From NCBI GenBank assembly GCA_963920575.1, contig OY986964.1:15365460-15429459 (forward strand): a stretch of 64,000 nt of DNA, written 5' to 3'. The notes beneath the pieces were generated by a model, which saw nothing but the letters and a program-made list of their open reading frames with translations, was not told where the DNA came from and made no database searches. The translations under genes were made by a program, and so were the position numbers. Every line of letters starts with the position of its first letter. Within the stretch, counting starts at the first letter, position 1. This stretch comes from Narthecium ossifragum. Its lineage: Eukaryota > Streptophyta > Magnoliopsida > Dioscoreales > Nartheciaceae. Positions 19,869 to 32,118 of the stretch are shown here, piece after piece.

Positions 19869-21575
19869 AATTCCCCCACACTTAGCTTTTGCTCGTCCTC
19901 GGGCAAAACTAAAACTCACTCTACTCAACATATCAAGGTTGCAACGCCATCAACAAAGAATAATCAAGCTCTTCACAACTCATAACATATCATGAACAAA
20001 CATTTTTAGACAACTTAAAAATCGATCAGTAAGGATTTTCACTTGAAGATGGAGCAAACTAAATAAGTAGACCCTCACGGAAATTAACACTCAACTCTCA
20101 TGTGTTTGAAGGGTATGTATTTCACTCAAATTCATTCCAATGAAAATGATCTACCATAAGCTTGCATATCTTCCCTTTCTCCACCACTAGAATCACATGG
20201 ATAACACGAATCATAAGGACTTCAGAAGGTTGTAATGGGGTCCAGGATTAAGGTGGAAAATATTTGGGAATGTAGCACAAAAGCCAACTAAACTAATGGA
20301 GCAAATATGCATCAATCAGACATGTATAAGCAATCACTTAATTCAACTACTTCCTCAATTTGGCTTTAACATACTCAAACCATATAACATTACTACATTG
20401 GCAAAGAGAATGTTCAAAGGAATAATTTTTAGCCGAAACAAGGAACAATCTTTTACAAAAGCTTCCACCTTTGTAGAAATCATACATAAATATACCCCTT
20501 TCTTGGAGTATTAAGAGGATTCATAAACATATATTGTAACATGAGGAACAGTTTCCTCCACTTTCTTTCTTCTTCTTTTTTTTTCAAACAATAGCTATAC
20601 CACAAATCCAAACACCTCCACACTTGAAACTCGCACACCCATACATATCATAATGATGATCAATGCTCCACTAGTCCTATGGCTTGGGTATCGGCATTGT
20701 TTTTTTCAGGTTTAAAGCTTGTAATGTGGGTTAACAATGAAGTCAATAAAGCTCAAAGGGGTTTAGCAGAGTCATGAATATAATTACAAGGTAGGTTATT
20801 TGGCTTATGTAGCTTATAACAAAGATGGCATTAATTATATTCATGTACGCATGTGTCAATGTGGTCTCGAATAGACTCAAAGCAAGTTCTAGAGAAACAA
20901 ATCCATGGAAGAATATCTCTCATGAAAGAAAATAATGAGACTGATATGAATGTGTCAGTCTAAAGGCTCAAAATCTCACCAGTTTTTGTCTACTAAATTT
21001 AGTCACTACCATCTCAAGGAAAATAACTCAACTAATTAATTTCAAGTCGCAAGATTACTCATTCAATCATGTTTTGAATATGTCAAGCTTAATTACTTCT
21101 TGCTTATGGCATATGCAACGTAAATCTCCTCCCCCACACTTGAAACCTACATTGTCCCCAATGTAAGGTTGAAAGCAAAGAGAAGGCAAAAATAATTAAA
21201 ATGGAAATGCAAAAATAAAAAGAGAAAGGAACGAACTCCCCTTGGGTTGCCTCCCAAGCAGTGCGTTTGTTTATTGTCATTGGCCCGACTTCATGCGTCC
21301 TTTTTGAATAGTGTGGGAGTTGCCAAACTTTGAATTTCAACTGACAGAATAGCTGAAATCCTTCCCAAGGCTCATCAGGGTGGTCGAATTTCCATAACAA
21401 CCATGCTTGGGTGAATTCTTCAGGTAGGATAGAGTATGCTCGATCACCTAAAAACAAAAGCAAATCAAAGCAAAAACTAAAGCAACATGCAAGCATACAA
21501 CCTAAAAATAATTCAAGCACGCTCAAGCACACAATAAAGCAAACTAAACTACTCTATACAATATAGAGAATTTTA
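19869..21575 (-). other. 3' untranslated region of element B
   Basis: There is no conserved ORF. It contains the polypurine tract at 19869-19883, a stretch co-linear with the 3' UTR of A (59990-60910; shared phrases about TAGTGGAGCATTGATCATCA and TTCCCAAATATTT), and the hairpin CTTGGG-AGGCAA-CCCAAG at 21241-21258. The hairpin lies within the frame 21532-21104, which I do not regard as a gene. Confidence 0.75.
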
Positions 21576-21577
21576 AA

Positions 21578-21900
21578 TCATGCCCTCGGTGGACGTTCTA
21601 TAGCACGATGGGATGCAAAATCACTGGGTGCCAAATTCTGAATATTTAACCTCAGTAGTGCCACCAAGGTTAATTTAGCATAAGAATCCAAGTGGTTTTT
21701 TTCAAAAATGAGAGTTAGCCTTTCCATACTAACACCAGTAAACATGATAGCTAGATCTCTCAAACAAAAATACATGTCATCATGGTGATCAGGAAGAAAG
21801 GAGTCAACATTATACATAGCTATAATCGAATCATCCATTGACCTATTAAGAATGTCGTCGTTCGCATTGTCAAGGATATCAAGATCACATGATCGAAAAT
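21578..21900 (-). pseudogene. Unrecognised ORF downstream of protease in element B
   Basis: A frame of 86 residues (MDDSIIAMYNVDSFLPDHHD ... HRAIERPPRA) follows the protease ORF. Upstream of its Met the same frame reads DLDILDNANDDILNRS and overlaps the protease ORF end, so one frameshift near 21860 may separate two parts of a single polyprotein. The sequence is acidic, without zinc, protease or polymerase motifs. It occupies the place where element A has the long linker and RT. I do not recognise it. Confidence 0.45.
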
Positions 21901-22713
21901 AAATTCGTCGAGATATGAAATATCTACTAAGGTCATCTCCTTTTTAACCACTAATGAAGATGAAATAGTGACAAGAAATATACCTCGCGGCGTAATAGGA
22001 ATGCTTTCAACTTCAGTCAGAGGAGGTTCGTTGAATAAGTGCTCCAGGTATTCTCGACGATCGACCGAATCTTCCTCACGGTCGACTGGCCAAGACTGGA
22101 CAACTTCTTCATCTGCCTTCTGTAGAAACTCCCCCAAAGCATCTCCAACCGCAACTTCCAATTCCCTCACATCAATAGAATAAACATGACAATCATCAAT
22201 AGGATGCTTCATGGCATCATATATTTTAAACTTAACAATTTCACCATCAAATTCCATGGTAAGTGTACCACTACGCATATCTATCTTAGTATTGGATGTC
22301 TTTAAGAATGGTCTTCCCAACAAAATAGGAGTTGTATGATCATCATTCTCCATATCAAGCACATAAAAATCAGCAGGGAAAACTAAATCATTAACTTGCG
22401 CAAGAATATCCTCAACTACCCCCTTAGTATAGACGTTAAATCTGTCAGCCAACTGAATCACAACACCAGTTTCATTCAAAGGTCCAAGTTTCAAAGAAGC
22501 ATATATCGAATATGACATGACATTGATAGAAGCTCCTAAATCTATCATGTCTCTTTCAAATTTAGTGTTACCAATTGTACATGGGATAGTAAACATACCT
22601 GGATCTTTACACTTTGCAAGAATTTTTCTTTGAATAACTGCATTCTCCCCTACTCTCACCTTCTCACATCCTTTAAGTTTCTGTTTCCTCTTAATTGTAC
22701 ACAATTCTTTCAA
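21820..22713 (-). pseudogene. Protease region of element B
   Basis: The frame holds [20 protein letters not shown], then the active-site segment [16 protein letters not shown] (D-L-G-A-S), then VLDMENDDHTTPILLGRPFL and a C-terminal part rich in Glu/Asp (REEDSVDRREYLEHLFNEPP). It is about 80% similar by eye to residues 330-520 of element A's polyprotein. It diverges completely after DCHVYSIDV, where A proceeds toward RT. It is in frame over 297 codons but cut off from gag by stops near 22715-22820. Confidence 0.88.
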
Positions 22714-23435
22714 GAATTTAGCATAATGAGATACTTGTTTAATACCATCAAAGAGTGGAATATTTACCTTGCATCGGTGAAAAGTTTCATATAAATCTTT
22801 ATTCTGCTCCTCTCTTTTTCATCCTAATAAGGCTTGAGGAAAAGGAGGTATAGGTTTATAATCAGAAAGAGGTGGAAACTTACGTTTAGGTACGTCATCG
22901 TCATCGAGAAAGTCTTTGTCCGCAACAATGTTTTTCTCTTTTCCTTGCGGTGACGATGCAGTGGCTTCATTTGCTGGAATGTCAACTTCTTTACCACTTC
23001 TCAAAACGATTGCACTTGCATTTTCTCTTGTATTTATTATCGTTTAAAAGGGTAATTTTCTCGAATTTTGCGCCTCAAGCTTACTGTCGCCATTTGGCCC
23101 ACCTGATGTTCCAAATCTTGAATACTGGCCTTCACCTCATGTTGAAATTGTTTAGTCCCTTGTTGAAATTGCAAAGTATTAGTAGCAAGGGATTTAACAA
23201 TATCTTCTAAAGACATACCAGAATTAGGAGTTGGGTTCGGTTGTGGTCTTGGCGGGTATGGCGGTCTATATTGCTGATATTGCTAGCCAGTTGGGCGGAA
23301 TTGAGTTGTAGGCTGATTTACTTGTCGATTCCCAGAGTTGAGATTGGGGTGATCCCTCCATCCTGGATTATACGTGTTCGAATAGGGATCATACTTCCTT
23401 TGCGGTAGTCCATGGAAACTACCCGCTGCATTCAC
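22714..23435 (-). pseudogene. Gag C-terminal spacer of element B (multiple stops)
   Basis: This segment matches element A between the zinc knuckle and the protease: [68 protein letters not shown]. In-frame stops and at least one frameshift occur at about 23430, 23285, 23040 and 22820. Confidence 0.85.
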
Positions 23436-24401
23436 CTATTCACTGGACTCCTCTTGAAGAGTTGGGCACATATCGGTTGGATGTCCTGCCACCGAACAAA
23501 TCCCACAAACCTTCGCTGTTTGCATATTACCTCCAACCAATTGACGAATAAGAGAAGTTAGACTCGCAATCTGTTGTTCAAGGGATGAGACATTTACCTC
23601 ATTAACATGTTTTGAATAAGAATCAAGTCTAGTGTTAAATTGTTGAGAATTAGCCGCCATATTTGCAATCAAGTTCCTCGCGGCTTCTGGCGTTTTATTT
23701 ACCAAAGCTCCTCCACTAGCGGCATCAATCATACTCCTGGAAGTGGTTAGTAAACCCTCATAAAAATATTGCATAAGTAATTGCTCACTAATTTGATGAT
23801 GGGAACAGCTTGCACATAATTTCTTGAAACGTTCCCAATACTCGTGTAGAGACTCTCTGTTATGCTGCCTTACACCACATATCTCTTTCCGAATGTTCGC
23901 CGCCCATGAAGCTGGGAAATATTTCTCCAAAAACAACCTCTTCATCTCATTCCATGTGATAATACTCTTAGAGGGTAAACAATAAAGCCAATCCTTAGCC
24001 GAATCCTTCAAAGAAAATGGGAAGGCTCTCAATTTGATCTGATCTTCAGTCACCCCCATAGGTTTCATGCTTGTGCACACAACATGAAGCTCCTTTAAAT
24101 GCTTGTGAGGATCCTCACCTGCAAGTCCATGAAACGTGGGTAAGAGATGTATTAGTCCAAATTTCAATTCAAAAGTAGTAGCAGCATCCAAAGTAGGGAA
24201 TGTAATGCATAAAGGTTGTTGATTCATATTTGGGGTTGCATGCTCTTTCAAAGTCCGATTTTCAGCCATGACTTCTTCCTCTTCTAATCCCGAATCACTA
24301 GCAAATGGAGAATCAGGATCCAAATTGTCCTCCTCAAAGTTTCTCCGAGCTTCCCTCCTTAACCCGCGTAAAGTTCTTTCTATCTTTGGATCGTACTGCA
24401 A
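23436..24401 (-). pseudogene. Gag of element B
   Basis: The frame is open for 321 codons: MQYDPKIERTLRGLRREARR at the N-terminus, LITFPTLDAATTFELK-type capsid start, FPFSLKDSAKDWLYCLP, FLEKYFPASWAANIRKEI, then the zinc knuckle [14 protein letters not shown] just before the stop at 23436. It aligns end to end with gag of element A (52243-53160 plus 55355-55430). The stop falls where A reads [11 protein letters not shown]. It may still give a gag-like product, but the link to protease is broken. Confidence 0.85.
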
Positions 24402-24445
24402 ATCACCTTGATTAAAAGATCAAGCTATACTCATAAACAATCAAG

Positions 24446-25167
24446 AATGTAGTAGTTTGGGTACGAGTCGATCCGACGAAGAGTGTTTAGCCTGGTTTTT
24501 TGCTTATTGAACAAAGATGGGATGGGGGCTTTTAAGCATGAGGAAAACAGTAAAGTAACAATCTAAAGTAAAGAATCGAATTGAATCAAGAGAACAAACA
24601 TTGGTCTAAGTCAACATCCACCATCGGAATCCAACAACTGATCATTGATGCAAAAATATACCAGTTCATACGTTGAATATTCACCGTTCGAATTAAATTA
24701 GAATCTCTCCTCACTCATAGCTAATTACAAACAAGCGATCCAATCAACCCTAACTACTAAACAACCCAAGACACGCGCTGTAGATTTAATCCAGTAGCAG
24801 CATTAAGAATAGGGAAATCAATGAAGTTAAACAACACAAGCACACGTGGTTGCATTTAATATAGTCGAATATTCTTACTAAGATCTATTAATCTCTGAAA
24901 CGCAGTAAATCGATAAATCTCAGTTGCTTCGCAGATTAGAGGGATCAAACAATTACGGATTTGATATCCAACCTAACAGTAGATCGCAATGAATAATAAA
25001 CTAGTAGACCTCCTAGCAATTAGACAAGACAACCTTGAACATCCAATCACAGAAGAACATTCAATACTCAAGTATAAACTGAACAATAAAAATAGATTAG
25101 ATATCACAGTTTCATTAATTCTGAGGTTCAGTTTCCTTGACCAAGAATCAAGATTTAGCCACGCAGG
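24446..25167 (-). repeat. 5' LTR of element B, first piece
   Basis: It aligns with 18327-19040 of the 3' LTR. About 50 bp at the LTR end and the primer site are missing at the gag-side junction. It ends in GCAGG (25163-25167), the target duplication of element D. Confidence 0.88.
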
Positions 25168-25539
25168 AGATAAGTCACAGATTATATATAATTATTCTGT
25201 ACATCCCTTGAATTATGTCAAAAGAATGAAATTATGATATGATTTGACAAAGCTACATGTTTTAGAAATTTATTTTATGAATTATTCTGAGACTTGTATG
25301 TCATATAAGAAATAGTAAATTTTTGCTATGCATGATATTATTTCTATACTTTATCACTTTTACCATGATTTAAGGATAGCTTAACATATCCGAATGCACA
25401 TATGCACTTCCACATGTTAAGGGGTTGATATTAGATTCTAAGCATGATATTGGGATAGGTTTACAAATTTTATGTCATGACACGGAAAATACATGAACAC
25501 ATGCAATTATCTGAGTATGTGAAAAAGAAAAAAAAAGAA

Positions 25540-25700
25540 AATGGATTTTCAACTTAGTAACCGAGCAGTGTGCCTAACCAGCGTGGTGTTCGCGTAAAAC
25601 GGTTGAATTTCCTATGAAAAAATAAGGGTTTCATACTTAGTAACCAGGCAGTGTGCCTAATCAGCATGGTGTTCGAGTAAAACAGTTGAAATTCCTGCAG
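25540..25700 (+). repeat. Tandem duplication in element D internal region
   Basis: Two ~75-bp units start ACTTAGTAACC(G/A)(A/G)GCAGTGTG and continue CCTAA.CAGC.TGGTGTTCG.GTAAAAC. The spacer is an A-rich run. Confidence 0.8.
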
Positions 25701-26236
25701 AAAAAAATGATGAAAAGAAAAATGAAAATAAAACAGAGATTGCTATGTGATGAGTGAAAAATATGTGCTTGGATAGATTGTGATCTTGAATAGTTGAAGT
25801 GTTTAGATACAATTGATGCTCTAAAGCATGTGGAACCCCATTCACACACAGGAGTGTTAAAGTTATTTTTAATCACGATTAAATATGTTGAAGTGTTGGA
25901 AATATGTTATGACATGTTTTGATTTACTATGTTCTTATTCGACTATGAGTTGAAGGGTATATTTATGAATATTATTTCTATTTCATGCATTAGAGTTGAT
26001 GAATATTATGATTGATTTCAAATGATATATTCAATGGAATGTATAGATGTTTGTGGGTGTCATCCCCGAAAACCCTCAGGAGACAATAACTCCTCCACTG
26101 GGGTAACCCAGGTGTTTAAAGGCTTGTTGCACATGCTAAGTGCAATCGTGAGACCTACAAAAGTGGCTAATTAGATTTATTGCTTTATTTTTATCTTTTC
26201 TTTGCTCGAGGACTAGCAAAGTGTAAGTTGGGGGTG

Positions 26237-27591
26237 TGATAAGTCGCAGATTATATATAATTAAACCCCTTAAATTATCTTTGTTAGGCCTAGAGTAGTT
26301 GTATTTAATTGTTTGTTAGTTGATTTCAGATTTAATCATGATATGAGAAGAAATACAAGAAATTCAGCTAAAAAGATGAATTTATATGAGAAAGACTGTT
26401 TCGTCGCCTGTCAGGAGAATATTCCCCAGAAATTCTTTATAAGTCCAAATATTCTGGAAATTTAGTACGTGATAGAGGACGTCAAAATCTACAATGTTCA
26501 TGTTGGACACTTTACGAGGCTCCTGATGGATGGATTCCAGTTTTGAAAAAGATCAAGATACATAGCTGGCAGAAAACTGGTCCGTCGACGTTCAGAAGAA
26601 TATTCGTCAAATATTCCCTATAACTCTAAATGATATAAACGCTTCGGGATATGACAGAAAACTTGAAGATCTAAAACTTTCCGGTTGAAGACGTTCTCAT
26701 ATTTCAAGCCAATAAGCGCCATAATTGAGTTAAAGTCGGAATCCTGAATAGGAGTTGAAATACGGAAAGAGGAAAGTCAAAGTTTAAGTCAAGATAGGAC
26801 TATTAAGTCCAAGTTTAGGGTTTCCCTATTTAAAAGGCCTTTTCCAACCGAATTTCTCATCTTTTTGACAATCTTTGGAGGAGGAAGAAGAAGAAGGAGA
26901 GGATGTGGATGGTGACAGCTTCATATTCCAACCCGATGGCTTTCATCCAAAAGATGAGTTGCTAGTTATTGTACTTAGGATTATTCATGAAACCCTAGCA
27001 TAGTTTTCTATCTTTTTTTGTTTGAATCTTGTATTCTTCTCAAGACATGATCCTATGAATTTGTTTTTTATTGTTAATAGAGTTGAGGGAACAGAGTTGC
27101 TTGACGTATTTTCAGTCCTACATGATTTCTGTGATTGATTGTAGAGATTTATAGGATGGTTTTCATATGATTTATGGTTTGCTAGTGAGATAGGCTATGC
27201 CGTTAGAAACATAAATCTTATTTTAGGGATTCATGTGAGCTTGTAGCCATATGATCCATAATGTTGAGAGAAGAGAACAAGAGGATAACTAGAGATGATT
27301 GAAGGCGAAACTAAGGCGCATTGAGTAATTCCTAAGTAACTACTCCATTGATTCAAATTGATCAACCTTTTATCTCTTTTATTTATTAGTTAGATAACTC
27401 TATTCTATCTTTGATTCTTTTCCTTAGTTTTAGGGTTTCGAGAATTGATTTTGATTTCCAATGTTTTCCCTGTGGATCGACTCCCGACTTGACCGCTATT
27501 TCTACCTAGTAGTGTAGTGATTGAATAAGGATTATAAATTTATATTTGATTGAGTTTGCAACGTTTTAACGACAACGTTTGTGAGCGATCA
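26237..27591 (+). repeat. 3' LTR of element D
   Basis: It is 1355 bp, TGATAAGTCGCAG to GTTTGTGAGCGATCA. Relatives are the minus-strand fragments at 43862-44466 and 63343-64000 and the end fragment at 5139-5289. The tail carries CCCTGTGGATCGACTC, the phrase found near the end of many plant gypsy LTRs. Confidence 0.9.
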
Positions 27592-27772
27592 GCAGGGCCA
27601 TCCAGAAAAATCCTCAAAAGATTACAATAAGCTAGAGAAAACCTAGGAAAAATATAAAAGTAGAAAGTAGTAGCCAAAAGTATCTCGAAATCCCCCCTCA
27701 AACCCTAGAAAGGGTCCTATTTATAGCCTTTAGTGTCTACATCCTTGGATTAGATCTGAGCCGTTAATTTTC
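27592..27772 (-). repeat. 5' LTR of element B, second piece
   Basis: It aligns with 19043-19223 of the 3' LTR, includes the TATA box (27718-27725) and stops at TCTGAGCCGTTAATTTTC. About 235 bp of LTR, including most of its GATC array, are missing between this point and the third piece at 36400. Confidence 0.9.
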
Positions 27773-27889
27773 TGTTGGCCGTGGGCGCTGCAGGCCTTGG
27801 TTGCAGGCCTACCGAGTGGGATGTAGAGGCCCAGGACATGGTTGCAGACCAGGCTGCAGGCTCAGGTAGCAGCCCACTGTGTTCGGCCA
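27773..27889. other. Unassigned 117-bp GC-rich segment
   Basis: It starts TGTTGGCCGTGGGCG and contains GCAGGC three or four times (TTGCAGGCC, CTGCAGGCTCAGG). It looks like the beginning of an LTR from a family not otherwise seen here, cut by the J LTR that begins at 27890. Confidence 0.45.
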
Positions 27890-30855
27890 TGTCACGCCCC
27901 GACCCAGAAAACCCATCTGGGCCAGAACGTGAGGGTCCTAAATCTAAAATCAAATGGCGAGAGCCTCCCCTGCATTTCTCAATTTGAACCCTGTATAGTT
28001 ATAATCTTCACAATAAATTAAAACGATAAATCTAACAGTTCTAAATTCAACAAGAATATGAATATGCTATCACAAGTTTCACTAATTAGTATATGTTCTG
28101 ATACAATACTTTGATCAACCCACATTATACAATTTAATACGTATGATCAAATCCTCGAAAAGGGAGATTATACATTTAATACAACTGCAAATGTACAACT
28201 ATTAACAAAAGGGGAAACTCCATGATCGTCAAGTACTCCTCGAAACTCCAAGTCTGCGATCACCTCGAGAATGGCGCGCCAACGCCCAGAAGATCACATG
28301 AAAGGAAAGGACTGTATTGACCTGCATCGCCGATGCAGTCCAGGTAGAAGTGAGCAACAAAGCTCAGTAGGGTTCTACGCTATTCTAGGCACACTGAAGG
28401 GAGGAAAACAACAATTGTGTTGTCTCTCCGCCTAAATCTAAAGAATGCCAATGGTCCCATAACCCTATCGATGTCCCAAGGACTCCCGTCATGAACCTCT
28501 CTCTTGAACATGTTACCAAGATCACCCTAACCACCAACAGGGGAACAGTATCATGCGGGATTACCTTTACCAAAGCAAGACTACCATACTAGGGGACCAC
28601 GTTGGGAACGCATCGACATCCATCCTTAGCACTTGGACTTGGAGAAACAACACGACCTCTAAACCTCAAACAATACAATATTCCAGTCCGACTACCTAAT
28701 AATCCTCGAATGATATCACGTCCTAATCCTCGACTACCCATACCCCGGTCCTAGGGCTAGATCCGGGCAACCCGAGAACCCCGGATCGACGATTGAATCC
28801 ATCGCCTACCACCTAGCCTGATGCCTCTAATGCAAGAAAATGCATGCAATGCTCACGCGCACATTTAATAAATCAGTACATGCAACAGTATGTCATACAT
28901 AATACAAGGCTAGGCATAGCCTACGGCTCGCCATGGGGTAAACATGCATAAAGCAGATAAAGGTCTAAACTACAATAATCCAATATTATAACGACGCCAA
29001 CGGGTCGTAAATAAGCAACAACACATTCAATCGAAATTTCGGCATTACGACGGCGTCCACAACCATCAACCGCAATTTCTACAACGGGGGCACAACCCCG
29101 GCCACGCAATCATCAATCAACAACAAATATAATAAACAACAACTAGGGCACAGCTTTGGGCCATTCAATTATCTAAACATCCCAAGGAGCATGACTCCCT
29201 TGGTTCAACCACGAGCCCCACACGGGCTTAAGCAAATATAAATTACATAAGCAAATAGCACACTACAGTTTGAATGAAAAGCTTCTAAGCACGGGAAATC
29301 GGCGAAGGAATACACGGAGTATAACACACAGTAAAACCCAATCCATTAGCCCGAGACTTGGCATTTAAATATACTAGCATGACTCGAATTACAAATACAC
29401 ATTAGACATACATGCTCATTACAATAATCCAAATCACTTGTAATTAATAGGCATACTTCACATTAATCTAATTGCTAATTAGAGGAGGGTTTTGCAATTA
29501 ACTAATTAGGCCGAAATTGAGGTAATTAAGTATACAAAGATCATCACATTGAACATGTTAATCCTAGAGATCATTTGGAGCATTAACTTCATAATTCCCG
29601 AAGAATCAAACACGCTAAAACATCGAAAAATCCACTAACAAACTAATTCCCGGATTGCTACAGTAAACCACCGTTAGAGGCGATAAGAACTTTGCAAATC
29701 GACATCTAAACGTCGTCAGATTTCAAATACAATATGGCCAGGCATAGATTAGCATGCTATGAACAAGCAGCCCAAGAATTAGATTAATCTAAAGGCCAAT
29801 TTCTACATAATTCAGCAATCTTTTCCTAATTTCTGTTTCGCAGCAGTTTAGGAAAAAATTCGCCAAAAATCATATATATATCCAAAAATCATGGAACCAG
29901 CGGGAATTGAAAGTAGATTCGAAGATCTACAAGTCTCATGTTGATGATCAAACGAGATCATGCACGTACGAGCCAAGATCTGAGCTAGAACAGCTCAGCT
30001 CGCAGAAAAACAGAGCTTCGATAAAATCCGAGAAAAACATGTATAAATCCGGTTTAAATCCAACTAAAATCGCATGAAGCTTCAATCAGCTATTAAGCAT
30101 GCTTAGAGGGACTAATTAGCACAAAGAAAACAATAGATCAAACAATCAAACCCTCGATCTAGCTCAACCCAAACATCTAGGTAGAAACCCTACCTTAAAC
30201 GCAAATCCAAGCTTCAATCCTTGCTAATCCGCCGTCCTACGTTGCCGCCGCCGTCTCCAGCTCGTTGGAGAGCCGCCGGAGTCCTCCCATAGCCGCAGCC
30301 ATCGCCGGAGAAGGAAGAGGGCTGCCACGAGAGAGAGAGAGAGGGGAGGAAGGAGAAGGAGGAGGGGCCCTCGCCGCCACCTCCAAGTCGCCGGGGAAGG
30401 TGGCCGGAGAAGAAAAAGCCGACGCGGGGGAGAAAGGGAAGAGGGTCAGCCACGAGGAAGGCAGGGAAAGAAGAGGAAAACACAGAAAAGAAAAGAAGAA
30501 AAGAAAGAGAGAGGGAGAGAGAGAAGAGGGTTAAGCCACTTAAGTGGCTTAGCCGGTTCAGACGAGCCAGCTGATCGGACTGAATCCGATTTGGCTCCAG
30601 GTTGCGATATGGTCCGGATCTAACGATCATGAACGCTCCTACTGGATCTATTCACTCATGTACATCAATCAAGGCTGTGTGTGCACTACGCGGGTGTGAA
30701 ACCAACCGCCAAGACTCAATTTACCAAATTGCCCTTGGGGTCAAGAACAGCGACGCGATCAACCGATCACAAGACAAGGCCAACCGAGCCAAAACAACCA
30801 AGCCAGAGCCTCGACCTAACGCGGTCAGACCAGGTTGGAGGTACGGGTCCTCACA
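27890..30855 (-). repeat. 3' LTR of element J
   Basis: On the minus strand it runs TGTGAGGACCCGTACC to GGTCGGGGCGTGACA, 2966 bp. This terminal style is that of Tekay/Del-type chromoviruses. The GA-rich segment 30310-30535 is a 5' leader-like purine/pyrimidine stretch. The ORFs that cross it on both strands are compositional. Confidence 0.85.
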
Positions 30856-31884
30856 ACCTATCACCCTTAAAGGAATTTCGTCTCGAAATTCGATAAGAGT
30901 AGGGTGCGAAACAACGAAGCAAAAACAACCACCTGCACAAGATAAGAAAGGTTAGCAAGCTCGCAACCCGAGCAACCACACAAGGTATCGGGCATCAATG
31001 TCCGCAACACAAACAATCGGGCACCAACGTCCGCAATGGCCACACAAGACCAAGAAACACCTCGGGGTGAGAACCACTTGGGACAAACTGCACATGCGCC
31101 TCCAGCGCTCCCAAGTTACCCCTACAACACCTCTGCACCTCAAAGGGTTGACTCAGACGGAACCGTCCTGTATCTCGAGACTGGTCTCTCCTACCAATCA
31201 TCTGAACTGACTGCCCTCTTATGCAATGTATCTGGCCCAAGTTCGAATCATCACGCCTGATGACGCACGACGTAACTGAACGACGCCTCCTCGGCACCTG
31301 TGCTGCCAACACTGAATGGACCTGTCTCGTATCGTTTGAAATGACACTCTGTCGCCAACTGTGTCTCCAATGGTCATCGCTTCTGATCTACACAAAGTCT
31401 TATGTCAACTCTGACCTGATCTGGGCTAATTTTCTGAAAATTGGGTGACGATATCTAGATCAAAGGATGAAGTCTGTCAAGCAATGACATCCACACTGGC
31501 ACTGGAAAAGGACTACAACACCTCTGCTGTACGTCGGTATTCCGTCTCTGCCTCCTGACTGGTGAGGTAACAAGGAAAGAACTCTCTTTTCTGACCACTA
31601 CACCGATGCCAACTAAGCTGATGACGAAGTCTATGATGTATCTCCGTAGGCTCTGTGTCGTCGTCGCTCCACGTCGTCATGACTCTGGTGCAAACTATCG
31701 GAGTAGGGCTGCCTCGGCCTCCACCTCATCCGGTCTCTGCTCTCTACAAACCCTGACTAATCCTCTGTGTAGATGGACCTTCAGAAACACTATCACCAAC
31801 TGAAAAATTCCGAAGGTCATCGCCTCTGATTTGCGTAGCTCTCTCGTCTGCTCTGCGTCGTCAGTAGTCTCTGTCTGATCTGTG

Positions 31885-32118
31885 CTAAGCTATCTGAAGA
31901 CTGTCTGATGACGTCTGGAATGGTAGGTGATGCCTCAACAACCCCTGTTGAGTAATTGGAGGAACGACGCAAACTGCCGCACTATGCCTCGAATGGTACG
32001 TCAATCTGGACTGACGACGACTGAAGTAGACGAACTCGAACAAAGGGACGTACTCCTCCCAGATGCCTATTGCATTGATGACACATGCCCTAAGCATGTC
32101 CTCCGAGATCTGAATCAT
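31885..32118 (-). pseudogene. Integrase remnant of element J
   Basis: SEDMLRACVINAIGIWEEYV followed by PLFEFVY matches the chromovirus integrase stretch with the pattern L-E-D-M-L-R-A-C-V-(I)-D..G.WE..LPL.EF.YN. After Tyr the sequence departs from the family (FSRRQSRLTYHSRHSAAV), so frameshifts or substitutions begin there. Confidence 0.65.

Larger units (their letters stand above)
25168..27591 (+). mobile_element. Element D: LTR retroelement without coding capacity
   Basis: A 5' LTR stump (25168-25193, AGATAAGTCACAGATTATATA) and a full 3' LTR (26237-27591, TGATAAGTCGCAG to GAGCGATCA) flank about 1.04 kb. The target duplication GCAGG is exact (25163-25167 and 27592-27596), and joining its flanks restores the B LTR. 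The polypurine tract AAGTTGGGGGTG (26225-26236) abuts the 3' LTR. No protein domain is left; most of the 5' LTR and the coding region are deleted. The retained 3' UTR style is that of gypsy elements of the Tat/Athila group. Confidence 0.88.

Noticed and set aside
30214..30630. ORFs on both strands in the GA-rich part of the J LTR
   Set aside because: They are long Ser/Leu/Phe or Glu/Lys/Arg runs from a purine/pyrimidine tract, overlapping on opposite strands, with no domain. They are LTR leader sequence.
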